Assembly: GCA_964358485.1 (NCBI GenBank)
Contig: CAYHPY010000008.1
Location: forward strand, 1 to 64,000
DNA: 64,000 nt
Source: CAYHPY01 sp964358485
GTDB lineage: Bacteria; Elusimicrobiota; Elusimicrobia; UBA1565; UBA9628
Reading direction: 5' to 3'
Of this stretch, positions 52,954 to 60,886 are shown piece by piece. The translations under genes and the position numbers were made by a program. The first letter of the stretch is position 1, and each line of letters opens with the position of its first letter. The notes beneath the pieces were generated by a model that searched no databases, had not been told where the DNA came from, and was given only the letters and a program-made list of their open reading frames with translations.

Positions 52954-54030
52954 GTGCCGAAACCCCGCGCCCGAAATTCCTCTTCGTCCGCCCCGCCGTC
53001 CAAGACTATTTCCGCGGCCGTGCTCGGGCTGGGCCCGCAGGGCCGCCGGGTCCTGGGGGTTCTCGCCAAAATGAACGGGGTGGCCGTGGTCGCCGCCGTG
53101 GATCGAAGCCCGAAGGCCCTGGCCGCCGCCGCGGAACTCCCCGCCTGCGCGCGGCGGTTTTCGACCCCTGAGGATCTCTGGGAGAGCGGCGGCGCCGAGC
53201 TCGTTTGCGTCACTACCAATGGCCCCTCCCACGAGTCCCTCGCCCTGGCCGCGCTGCGCTCCGGAGCGAAATTCGTGATGGTGGAAAAGCCGATGGCCTG
53301 TTCCCCGGCCGAATGCGACCGCATGATCCGAGCGGCCAAATCCTCGGGCGCGCGCTTGGCCATCAATCAAAGCCGCCGGCACGATCCGATCTACCGCTGG
53401 CTGCGGGATAAAATCCGCTCCGGGGCCTGGGGCAAGCCGCGGGCACTTTGGATCCAGCGGCCGGGAATCGGCCTGGGGTGCCTGGCGACCCATTCCTTCG
53501 ACCTGGCCCGGTTTCTGACCGACCGGGAGGTGGAAAGCGTCACGGCCTGGGTCGACGCCCCCCTCAAGGCCAATCCCCGGGGAAAGGATTTCATCGACCC
53601 CGGAGGACTTTCCGTGCTGGACATGGGCCCGGGCCTGCGCGCCGTGGTGTCCCAGATCGAGGACGGGGCCGGGCCGATGAGCGTTGAGCTTGACCTGACC
53701 GCCGCCCGCGTGAGAATCGACGACCGCGCCGGGACCGTGGAGATCCTTGAGCGCGACCTGTCCCCAATCCCGGGCCCGGACCGCCCGCCCACCTACCGCC
53801 TCGGGGAATTCCCCGAGACGCTGAGGCCGCGGGACAAGATCTCGGTCTGGATCGGAGGGCTTTTGACGGAACTTCTTTCCGATGGGCCGATGGAGTGCGA
53901 CGCCCTCCACGGCCGGGCCGCCGTTGAAATCCTCACGGCGGCCCACCTCTCCTCCGAGCGGGGGCACGCCCCGGTCCCCCTCCCGCTCGCCGGAAAAGCC
54001 GAGCGGGAGAAGTGGCTCCCCGTCACGTGA
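52954..54030 (+). CDS. Gfo/Idh/MocA-family oxidoreductase (first of a pair)
   Basis: The 358-residue protein has an N-terminal flexible stretch of about 20 residues, the Rossmann AAVLGLGPQGRRVLG, VTTNGPSHESLALAAL and the MVEKPMAC catalytic Lys. The C-terminal domain contains NQSRRHDPIYRWLRD and ATHSFDLARFLT (His-Asp region). It should oxidise or reduce a sugar with NAD(P). The next gene is another member of the same family and is coupled by GTGA, suggesting an oxidation-then-reduction pair of the kind used in amino-sugar or nonulosonic-acid precursor synthesis. Confidence 0.82.
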   Translation: MPKPRARNSSSSAPPSKTISAAVLGLGPQGRRVLGVLAKMNGVAVVAAVDRSPKALAAAAELPACARRFSTPEDLWESGGAELVCVTTNGPSHESLALAALRSGAKFVMVEKPMACSPAECDRMIRAAKSSGARLAINQSRRHDPIYRWLRDKIRSGAWGKPRALWIQRPGIGLGCLATHSFDLARFLTDREVESVTAWVDAPLKANPRGKDFIDPGGLSVLDMGPGLRAVVSQIEDGAGPMSVELDLTAARVRIDDRAGTVEILERDLSPIPGPDRPPTYRLGEFPETLRPRDKISVWIGGLLTELLSDGPMECDALHGRAAVEILTAAHLSSERGHAPVPLPLAGKAEREKWLPVT

Positions 54031-54974
54031 CGCGGCTCGCCCTGGTCGGTTACGGCCGGATCGCTCCCAAGCACCTCGAGGTGTTCCGGGCCCTCGGCTG
54101 CGAGTGGACCGGCGCGTGCAACCGGAGCGAATTCGGCCGGGCCGGGGCGAAAACCGCGGGGATACCGCGCGTTTACGCGGGCATCTCCGAGATGATGAGG
54201 GCGGAGAAGCCCGACGGCGTCGTCTGCTGCGCTAGCTTCGACCAGGCGGAGGGCGCGGCCCGCGAGCTAATTCCGTTCGGCGTGCCCATCCTCATGGAGA
54301 AGCCCCCGGGGACATCCCCCACGCAAACCCGGGAACTTTCCGATTTGGCGGCCCGCCACAAGACTCCGGTCCAGGCCGGATTCAACCGGCGGCACTATTC
54401 GGTCCTGCGCAAGGCCCTGGAGGAGGCGGGGGGGCGGGAGTCGCTGTCCTCGGTCACGGTCGACTGGTCCGAGGACCCGAAGCATCTTTTGACCCGTTTC
54501 TCCCGGGAACAGGTCGGCCTCATCGTTTTCGCCAACAGCCTTCACGGCATCGACACCCTGACCTGGCTGGCCGGGTCCGTTCCAGGGGCTTTCATCGTGG
54601 GCCGGAATCTCGGCGACCCTTTCCGGTGGGTCATGGCCTTTCAGGGCCTGTCGGAGCGGGGCGTCGCCGTCAGCTTCACGTCGAATTGGGACGCACCCGG
54701 GGGCTGGCGGCTTTCCTTTTGTTCTCCGGGAAAACGCTTCACCTTCGCCCCGCTGGAAACCTGCTCGATCCGGGAGCGAGGTTCGGCCGGGGAGCGCGCG
54801 ATCGAGCCCGACGAGGACGATCGGCGTTTTAAAGCGGGGTTTCCCGGCCAGGCCCGGATGTTCTTAAAAACGGTCCACGACCACCGAGTCCCGGCGGGCT
54901 TTGACCTGGCGTCAGGATTGCCCGCGATGGATCTTGCGGACCGCCTGACGAAGGCCTGCCTCGGCGCTCAATAG
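54027..54974 (+). CDS. Gfo/Idh/MocA-family oxidoreductase (second of a pair)
   Basis: The GTG at 54027 gives 315 residues: LALVGYGRIAPKHLEVF for NAD(P), ILMEKPPGTSPTQ with the catalytic Lys, and a C-terminal part with NSLHGIDTLTWLAG and SNWDAPGGWRLSF. The last codons (QTxxDH-like stretch at the end, FLKTVHDHRVPAGFDLA) fit the family. It overlaps neuC, which is on the opposite strand, by 7 bases at the stops. Confidence 0.82.
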   Translation: MTRLALVGYGRIAPKHLEVFRALGCEWTGACNRSEFGRAGAKTAGIPRVYAGISEMMRAEKPDGVVCCASFDQAEGAARELIPFGVPILMEKPPGTSPTQTRELSDLAARHKTPVQAGFNRRHYSVLRKALEEAGGRESLSSVTVDWSEDPKHLLTRFSREQVGLIVFANSLHGIDTLTWLAGSVPGAFIVGRNLGDPFRWVMAFQGLSERGVAVSFTSNWDAPGGWRLSFCSPGKRFTFAPLETCSIRERGSAGERAIEPDEDDRRFKAGFPGQARMFLKTVHDHRVPAGFDLASGLPAMDLADRLTKACLGAQ

Positions 54975-56128
54975 CCGATCTTCTTCTGAATCTGGACGTC
55001 CGTGGTCGCCAGGATTTCGGCGATCTTTTCCCCGGCGTGTCCGTCGCCGTAGAGGACGCTGCTGCGGCGCCGGCCGATTTTTAATTGCTTTTTGACGGCG
55101 GCCAGAATGACATTCTCATCGCACTCCGCGCGGATGACGTTGTCCCCGGAAGGACGGTCGCTTTGACGGGTGCCGATGTCGACGACGGGAGTCCCGATGT
55201 AAGTTCCCTCCCGGATCCCGGAGCTGGAATTGCCGATGAGGCAGGCGGTGTTTTTCATCAAGTGGATGTAATCCTCCACGGGAATATTTTTGAAGAGGTG
55301 CAGCCAGGGATGCCGGTTGAATTCCCGGAACGCCCGTATGCCCGTGGAGACGTCCTCGGTGCCGGCATCGGGATTGGGCCAGAACATGACGGTGTTCATT
55401 TTGAGCCGGCTCAGGGCGCGCAAGGTCGTCTCGATCTGCCTGCGGCCTTCGCCGTATTCGGTGGTGACGGGATGCTGGGAGACCATGAGGAAGGGCTTGG
55501 CCAGATCAAAGGGAGGCCCGCCGACGCCCCCGTTGCGCGCGAACATGGTGGCCAAGCGCTCCCGAGAGTCCAATCGCAGCTCCTCGGCCACCAGGTCGAT
55601 CCGGGGGCAGCCGGTGACGTGGACGTGGCGGGGGTCCTCCCCAAGGCGGATGATGCGCCGACGGGCGTCGGCGGTCGCCACCAGATGAACGTGCGCGAGC
55701 TTGGTGATGGCATGCCGGATGGATTCGTCGATGGTTCCGCTCACCTCCCCGCCCATGGTGTGGGCCAGCGTGATGTTCATGTAGACGGAGGCGACGGCGA
55801 TGGACATGACCTCGTACCGGTCCCCCACGGCCACGACCATGTGGGGTTTCAGGTTTGAGAAGGCCATGGCCGCGTCGATGAGCCCCAGGCCCGCGCTCTT
55901 GGCCATCGTGGCCGGCGTTCCGCCCTCGATTTGGTTGTGGAAGCTCATATCGACGTGGAACCCGTCCTTCTGGATGAGGTCCGTAACGGCCCCGAAACGG
56001 CCGAGCAGGGCCGAGGCCCCGATCAAGGTCTGGAGCTTGACGTCGTCGCGCTTTTTCAGGGCGCGCATAACGCTCTTGATGCTGGAATAGTTGGCCCGGT
56101 TTCCGATGAAGACGGCGATTCGACGCAT
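54968..56128 (-). CDS. neuC: UDP-GlcNAc (or derivative) 2-epimerase, hydrolysing
   Basis: The 386-residue protein belongs to the UDP-N-acetylglucosamine 2-epimerase family of the hydrolysing NeuC/NnaA type: FIGNRANYSSIKSVMRAL, VVAVGDRYEVMS, LAHTMGGEVSGTIDESIRHA, CPRIDLV, SQHPVTTEYG, NSSSGIREGTYIGTPVVDIGTRQ and RPSGDNVI. It would make an N-acetylmannosamine-type sugar as substrate for NeuB. It starts with a TAATG overlap after the neuB stop. Confidence 0.9.
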   Translation of the reverse strand: MRRIAVFIGNRANYSSIKSVMRALKKRDDVKLQTLIGASALLGRFGAVTDLIQKDGFHVDMSFHNQIEGGTPATMAKSAGLGLIDAAMAFSNLKPHMVVAVGDRYEVMSIAVASVYMNITLAHTMGGEVSGTIDESIRHAITKLAHVHLVATADARRRIIRLGEDPRHVHVTGCPRIDLVAEELRLDSRERLATMFARNGGVGGPPFDLAKPFLMVSQHPVTTEYGEGRRQIETTLRALSRLKMNTVMFWPNPDAGTEDVSTGIRAFREFNRHPWLHLFKNIPVEDYIHLMKNTACLIGNSSSGIREGTYIGTPVVDIGTRQSDRPSGDNVIRAECDENVILAAVKKQLKIGRRRSSVLYGDGHAGEKIAEILATTDVQIQKKIGY

Positions 56129-57153
56129 TAGCTTCTCCGAAACATTCCCCGGCGGATCAAGACCTCCGCGGGAATATTCTTAACGGCGGTTCGGCCGACC
56201 ACGAGGCGCATATCTCGAGGAGGAATTCCGATTCCCGGTTTCTTAAGGGCGAGGTCGAGTCGACCGATGACGGCTCCCTTGGCGATGGCCCGGGAAGAAA
56301 CCACGCTCTTTTCAAAGATGCGCTTCATGGGGGACAAGCGGCGGCACAACGCGTCCTTGTCGACCGGATGGGAAAGCATCCTGCCGACCGACCGAAGACC
56401 TTCGACGAGCGTCCGAAATTCCCCCGGCTCCAAGGAAAAGCGGGCATCCGGGCCGTAATCCGATTTGGACAGAGTGAAATGGCGCTCGATGAGATCGGCC
56501 CCCAACGCCGCGGCCGCCCAGGAGGCGTGAAGGCCCAAAGTGTGGTCGGAAAGCCCAACCGGACAGCCGTAACGCCGCCGGAGCAGGTCCAAAAGGTTCA
56601 GGCCGACGAACTCCTCGGGACATGGGTACATGGAGGTGCATTGCAATACGGCGAAGGGCGAACGCCCCCGGCGCAGAACGGCGACGGCTTCGTCCAATTC
56701 CCGGAGATTGCTCATTCCCGATGAGAGGATCACCGGAATTCCGGTCGCGGCCGCTTGAGCCAGAAGCGGGCCGTTGGTCACTTCCCCGGAGGGAATCTTG
56801 AAGGCGTCGACCCCGGCGGCGCGCAGCAGGTTGACCGCTCTCTCGGAGAACGGTGAGGAAATAAAGCGCACGCCCCGCGAGCGGGCCTCGGCCTTGAGCT
56901 CGGCGTGCTGGGCCCGGGTGAAGGCGGTGCGCTTGAAGAACTGGAAACGCGGCTCGGCCTTGAAGTAGGGCGGGGCCGGGGCGTCCATGAGCGTCTCGGC
57001 CTCCGCGATGTGGGTCTGGAATTTGACCGCGTCGGCGCCCGCGGCGGCGGCGGCGCGGATCAAGGCTTTGGCCTTGCGCAGGGAGCCATCGTGGTTCATC
57101 CCGATCTCGGCGATGACGAGGACCCCGCCCGGCCGTCCCAGTTTCAGCTTCAA
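56128..57153 (-). CDS. neuB: Nonulosonic (N-acetylneuraminic-like) acid synthase
   Basis: The TTG at 57153 (TTGA overlap with the dehydrogenase stop) gives 341 residues. The TIM-barrel part has VIAEIGMNHDGSL, KFQTHIAEAE, FISSPFSERAV, KIPSGEVTNGPLL, ILSSGMSN, LQCTSMYPCP, GLSDHTLG and ADLIERHFTL; the C-terminal SAF/antifreeze-like domain (about 275-341) has SSRAIAKGAVI. It condenses a ManNAc-type sugar with phosphoenolpyruvate. Which nonulosonic acid is made cannot be told from the sequence alone. A longer in-frame extension is not conserved. Confidence 0.93.
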   Translation of the reverse strand: MKLKLGRPGGVLVIAEIGMNHDGSLRKAKALIRAAAAAGADAVKFQTHIAEAETLMDAPAPPYFKAEPRFQFFKRTAFTRAQHAELKAEARSRGVRFISSPFSERAVNLLRAAGVDAFKIPSGEVTNGPLLAQAAATGIPVILSSGMSNLRELDEAVAVLRRGRSPFAVLQCTSMYPCPEEFVGLNLLDLLRRRYGCPVGLSDHTLGLHASWAAAALGADLIERHFTLSKSDYGPDARFSLEPGEFRTLVEGLRSVGRMLSHPVDKDALCRRLSPMKRIFEKSVVSSRAIAKGAVIGRLDLALKKPGIGIPPRDMRLVVGRTAVKNIPAEVLIRRGMFRRS

Positions 57154-58106
57154 GCCCGCCCCCCCGCCCCGGCGCGGACCCTCTCGGCGACCAGGCGCGC
57201 CAACGCGCTGAAGACCCGGGCGTGCGCGTCCCGGGTGGCCCCGCCGATGTGCGGCGTGACGATGACGTCCGGGTTGCGCGCCGCCTCGGCCACGAGCGGG
57301 TCCCGAGGCAGCCGTCCCCCCCGGTACTCGGAGACGGCCACGTCCAGACCCACCGCGGACAAACGCCCCTCTCGCAGGGCCCGCACCGCGGCCTTGCCGT
57401 CCACCAGCCCACCCCGCGAGGTATTGACCAGGATCGCCCCCCGCTTCATGCGGGCCAGGGACCGCCCGTCGATGAGCGGCGGCTCGCCGGGGAGCCATTT
57501 GGCGTGCACGGTGACCGCATCGGAGCGGCGCAGCAATTGGTCCCACGAGACGGCCCGCCCGTGGGCAGGGAGCACGGGCTCCCGGTCGAACACCAGCACC
57601 TCCATGCCGAAGGCGCGGGCGTAGCGCTCGACCATCCGGCCCAGGCGGCCGTAGCCGGCGATGCCCAAGGTCAGGCCGCTCAATTGACGCCCGCGGATGT
57701 CGGCGTTTTTCCAGGACCGCTCCCGCAGGACCCGATTTTGGGCGCGGGGCAGGCGCCGGGCGCAGGCCAGCAGCAGGAGCCAGGCGTGCTCGGCGGTGGA
57801 GGTGATCGTCTCCAAAAAATGACGGTCGTCGTTGAGCGAGACCACTTCGATGCCGAGGCGGCGGCAGGCCCCCAGGTCGAAGTGGTCCGTTCCCGTCGTG
57901 GGCGTGCCCAGGATTTTCAGCCGGGCGGCGCGGCCCAGGAGCCCCGAGTCCACCGGAACGCCCAAATGGGGGATGAGGATGTCGTACTTGGCGAGGTTTT
58001 TCCGCAGGAACGCTCCGTCGTATTTTTTAAAATCGCATCGGCCGAGCTTCCGAAACGCGGCGGCATCCGGGTAGTCCCCCAGCTCCCAGCCGGCCAGAAC
58101 TCTCAT
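57150..58106 (-). CDS. D-isomer-specific 2-hydroxyacid dehydrogenase (copy 1)
   Basis: The 318-residue protein has the paired Rossmann layout with LGIAGYGRLGRMVERYA, the downstream VFDREP, VNTSRGGLVDG (catalytic Arg region), the Glu-containing VGLDVAVSEYRGG and PHIGGAT with the catalytic His. It should reduce a 2-keto acid with NAD(P). Being inserted between neuA and neuB, which make and activate a 2-keto sugar acid, is unusual. The neuB start overlaps its stop as TTGA. A related dehydrogenase lies at 63062. Confidence 0.85.
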   Translation of the reverse strand: MRVLAGWELGDYPDAAAFRKLGRCDFKKYDGAFLRKNLAKYDILIPHLGVPVDSGLLGRAARLKILGTPTTGTDHFDLGACRRLGIEVVSLNDDRHFLETITSTAEHAWLLLLACARRLPRAQNRVLRERSWKNADIRGRQLSGLTLGIAGYGRLGRMVERYARAFGMEVLVFDREPVLPAHGRAVSWDQLLRRSDAVTVHAKWLPGEPPLIDGRSLARMKRGAILVNTSRGGLVDGKAAVRALREGRLSAVGLDVAVSEYRGGRLPRDPLVAEAARNPDVIVTPHIGGATRDAHARVFSALARLVAERVRAGAGGRA

Positions 58107-58858
58107 CGGGAGGCGCCCCGAGAGGCCGCGAAATCCCGAAAAAAGGCCAGGTCGGCGGAATAAGGGGGATGGCGGAGGGCGGCCTCGGCGAGGAGGAAGT
58201 CGAGCTCCGTGTCCACATTGATGGAATTGGCCTCCGGCATCTCCAGGCCGAGGACGCGATTGCCCAGGATCGAATTCTTTCCCCGGAGCGTGGACATCCG
58301 CGAAAGGTAGATCGTGCCGTTGCGGATGTAGGCGGGCGGCTTGAGATCCTGGCGCCGGGAACCATCCGGTTCGGGAACGCAGAAATCCCGGAGCCAGGGC
58401 CCGTCCAGCTTCTTGATCCGGGCGGGATGATGGTCGGCCAGACGGCAGATTCCGACCACGGAATCGGCCTCGGGGTTGGCCTCGAGCAGTTCCAGGGCCC
58501 GACGCAAATGATCCGCCGCGCGGAAGGGCGCCGTGGGTTGAAGGATCATGACCGCCTCGAAAGCGGGAGTCCCCCGTCCCAAGAGCCAGTCCAGGGCATG
58601 CAGCACCGCGGGCAAGGTGGGGCTGTCGTCCTGGGCCAAGGCGGGGGGGCGCAAATAATCCGTTCCGGCCCCCAACTCCGCCAAGCCCGCCAAGTAGCTC
58701 CGCTCATCGGTCGAGACCAAGGTTTCGGGAAAAAGGCCGCTTCGAACGGCGCACCGGACCGTGTAATGGAGCAGGGGAACCCCCGCCACGGGGCGGATGT
58801 TCTTGTTCGGCACAGACTTCGAGCCGGACCGGGCGGGAACGAAGGCGAGAGTCCTCAT
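58103..58858 (-). CDS. neuA: CMP-nonulosonic acid cytidylyltransferase
   Basis: The 251-residue protein keeps all key elements of NeuA: ARSGSKSVPNKNIRP (P-loop-like CTP site), LVSTDERSYL, ILQPTAPFR, YIRNGTIYL and the metal-binding NVDTELDFLLAE. It activates the NeuB product as the CMP-sugar for transfer. Its stop overlaps the next gene by 4 bases. A TATAAT about 18 bases upstream (58876-58881) starts the neuA-dehydrogenase-neuB-neuC operon. Confidence 0.93.
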   Translation of the reverse strand: MRTLAFVPARSGSKSVPNKNIRPVAGVPLLHYTVRCAVRSGLFPETLVSTDERSYLAGLAELGAGTDYLRPPALAQDDSPTLPAVLHALDWLLGRGTPAFEAVMILQPTAPFRAADHLRRALELLEANPEADSVVGICRLADHHPARIKKLDGPWLRDFCVPEPDGSRRQDLKPPAYIRNGTIYLSRMSTLRGKNSILGNRVLGLEMPEANSINVDTELDFLLAEAALRHPPYSADLAFFRDFAASRGASR

Positions 58859-58875
58859 CGACGGAGAGAAGCCGA

Positions 58876-58948
58876 ATTATACCGAACCTAGAAGGCGACT
58901 TCAACCGAAGCCCCCTGGTTTGACCCTTCTCCCCGGGGAATGGTAAAA
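58876..58948. promoter_or_regulatory. Divergent promoters between neuA and the second LIC12162-type gene
   Basis: Minus strand: TATAAT at 58876-58881 gives a leader of about 10 bases for neuA. Plus strand: TAAAAT at 58943-58948 fits the start of the 15-codon frame at 58959. Confidence 0.5.
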
Positions 58949-58958
58949 TGTTCACTCC

Positions 58959-59006
58959 ATGAACAAGGCCCGGACCCCGTCTAAAGATCCGGCCCCCCGG
59001 GCATGA
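58959..59006 (+). CDS. 15-codon upstream reading frame overlapping the LIC12162-type start
   Basis: An ATG at 58959 opens MNKARTPSKDPAPRA, with a TGA that overlaps the next ATG as ATGA. It is the first start codon after the promoter. It may be a leader peptide that couples translation to the following gene, or it may be chance; no ribosome-binding site is evident. Confidence 0.3.
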   Translation: MNKARTPSKDPAPRA

Positions 59007-60886
59007 CTTCTCCCAGGCCGGGGGCCACCGTGGCCGACCCCCTGACCGTCGTTGTCCAAGCCGCGGGCGCCCCAGGGGCGGTTTTGCCCCTATTCCCCCG
59101 GGAGGACGCCACGGGAATCGCCCTGGGCCGGGAGGAATTTTTCCGCCTCAGCGGGCCCTTTTCCAGGCTTTACCAGGCCCTGATCGACGCCGTCTCCCCG
59201 GAACTCTCCCGGCGCTTCGGACTCAATGACCGCGCGGCCCAAGCGCTCGCCCGCAACGCCCTGGTTCCCCTGGCCAACCTCTATTTCGACCGGCTCATCC
59301 GCCTTCAAACCTTGCTCAGCCGCCATCCGGACCGAAGAATCTCGGTGGCCCTGCCCGCATCGGACCCGGAGGCCCACCAAAGCTGTTCCATCCACGCCCA
59401 GGCGGCCAGTTCCGAGCCGCTCAACCAGTGGGCGCTCACTTGGGCCGCCCGCGCCCTGGAGCTCCCGTCGGCTCCCCCCCTCAAAGTCCCGCCCAAGGCC
59501 GGACCGGCCGGGTCCACCTTCGTCAACCACAATTTCACCGGACGCAGCCTGCTCGACCGCGGGATCGGACGGTTGGCCAAAACCGGGACGAAGCTCCTGG
59601 GGCGGGTTTCGGCGTCCTTCCGAGGCCGGGTTCCGACCCTTTTTTGGGGGTACAACCACGGCCCTCTGTCCGGAAAGGGTTTTTTTGGCCTGCGCGGCAT
59701 GGCGGATCTCTGCGGCTCCAATCAGGCGCCCCGGACCGCCGTCGACCCGGACCTGCGCCGGGAATTGTTGGGAGACAATCTTCGCAAGGCAGGCCCCGCG
59801 GCCGCTCGCCTCCTGGAAGCGGCGGAAATGCCCGAATTGGCCGCGCGCCCCTCGGTTTTGGAGGCGTTCGGGGGATACCTAAGAGAAGGCTATCCCGCGC
59901 CTCTGCTGGAGGCGATCCCCGCCCGGCTGGGGGCTTTTGTCGACCGCCTCAAGCCCCTGCGCGAAAAGCCCCTTATCATCGAGAGCATGGGGGGCTATTA
60001 CTCGACCTTCCTCATCACCGCGGCGAGGACCTTGGGAATGGAGGTCATCGGTTGCCAGCACGGCGGGGGCTACGGCTACCTCGACAACCAATGCTATTTC
60101 GAGGAGATGGAATTTCCTCTCTGCGACCGGTTCCTGACCTGGGGCTGGGACCGCTTTCCCGAAGGCGCCGGAAACCCGATGCCCACGGCCGTGCCCCTGC
60201 CCAGCCCCTGGCTGAGCCACCGCAAAAGGTTTTGGAAGGCCCCGGCCAAGGCCCTGGCCTCCGGGCGCAACGCCGCCACCCACGATCTGCTGTTCATGTC
60301 GGACAAGCTCCGCCCCTTCCTGCCGGCCCCGGTCGGATCGGAAGCCTGCCGGATCGACTGCGTCGCCGAAATTTCCTCCCAGCTCCAACGACTCGCGACC
60401 GCCTCGGCGGAAGGCGGGATTAGCATCCTCCACAAGCCCTTCGACGCCGAGACCCTCGGCCTCCTGAGCGGGACGGTCAGGCGGATGGAGAAAATCGGAG
60501 GTTCCCACTACCGCTGCCTGGATCGGCTCAACAAGGGGCTTTCCCCCGAGCTTCTCAAGAGTTGCCGGATGGTTCTCTGGGACAAGCCCGGAACGGGCTT
60601 CCTTGAGTGCCTCGCCGCCGGTATCCCCACCATGGTCTACTGGCTCCGGCTTTACAATAAAGAGGCGCCCTGGGCCGAGGAGCTCTTCGGGGAGCTGGAG
60701 GCCGCCGGGCTCGTTCATCGGGAGCCGGAGCCCCTGATCGCGGAAGCCGGGCGCTTCAAGGCCTCGCCGCGCGCCTGGATGGGCGATCCGCGCCGGATCG
60801 CGGCCGGCGCCCGGTTTTCCCGGGCCTTCGCCGGGCACGGCGACGATTGGCCCAAATCCTGGTCGAAGTTCCTCTCCTCCCTCTAA
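59003..60886 (+). CDS. LIC12162-family putative surface-carbohydrate transferase (copy 2)
   Basis: The 627-residue protein is a paralogue of the gene at 17723-19567: both have IGCQHGG/IGIQHGG, CDRFLTWGWDRFP, LPSPWLSHR, DLLFMSDKLRPF, ILHKPFDAETLG and VLWDKPGTGFLECLAAGIPTM. The GT-B-like second half fits an activated-sugar transferase. Standing beside neuA and neuB, it is the best candidate here for transferring a CMP-nonulosonic acid. The ATG at 59003 or a GTG at 59029 could be the start; homology begins after residue 10. Confidence 0.82.
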   Translation: MTSPRPGATVADPLTVVVQAAGAPGAVLPLFPREDATGIALGREEFFRLSGPFSRLYQALIDAVSPELSRRFGLNDRAAQALARNALVPLANLYFDRLIRLQTLLSRHPDRRISVALPASDPEAHQSCSIHAQAASSEPLNQWALTWAARALELPSAPPLKVPPKAGPAGSTFVNHNFTGRSLLDRGIGRLAKTGTKLLGRVSASFRGRVPTLFWGYNHGPLSGKGFFGLRGMADLCGSNQAPRTAVDPDLRRELLGDNLRKAGPAAARLLEAAEMPELAARPSVLEAFGGYLREGYPAPLLEAIPARLGAFVDRLKPLREKPLIIESMGGYYSTFLITAARTLGMEVIGCQHGGGYGYLDNQCYFEEMEFPLCDRFLTWGWDRFPEGAGNPMPTAVPLPSPWLSHRKRFWKAPAKALASGRNAATHDLLFMSDKLRPFLPAPVGSEACRIDCVAEISSQLQRLATASAEGGISILHKPFDAETLGLLSGTVRRMEKIGGSHYRCLDRLNKGLSPELLKSCRMVLWDKPGTGFLECLAAGIPTMVYWLRLYNKEAPWAEELFGELEAAGLVHREPEPLIAEAGRFKASPRAWMGDPRRIAAGARFSRAFAGHGDDWPKSWSKFLSSL

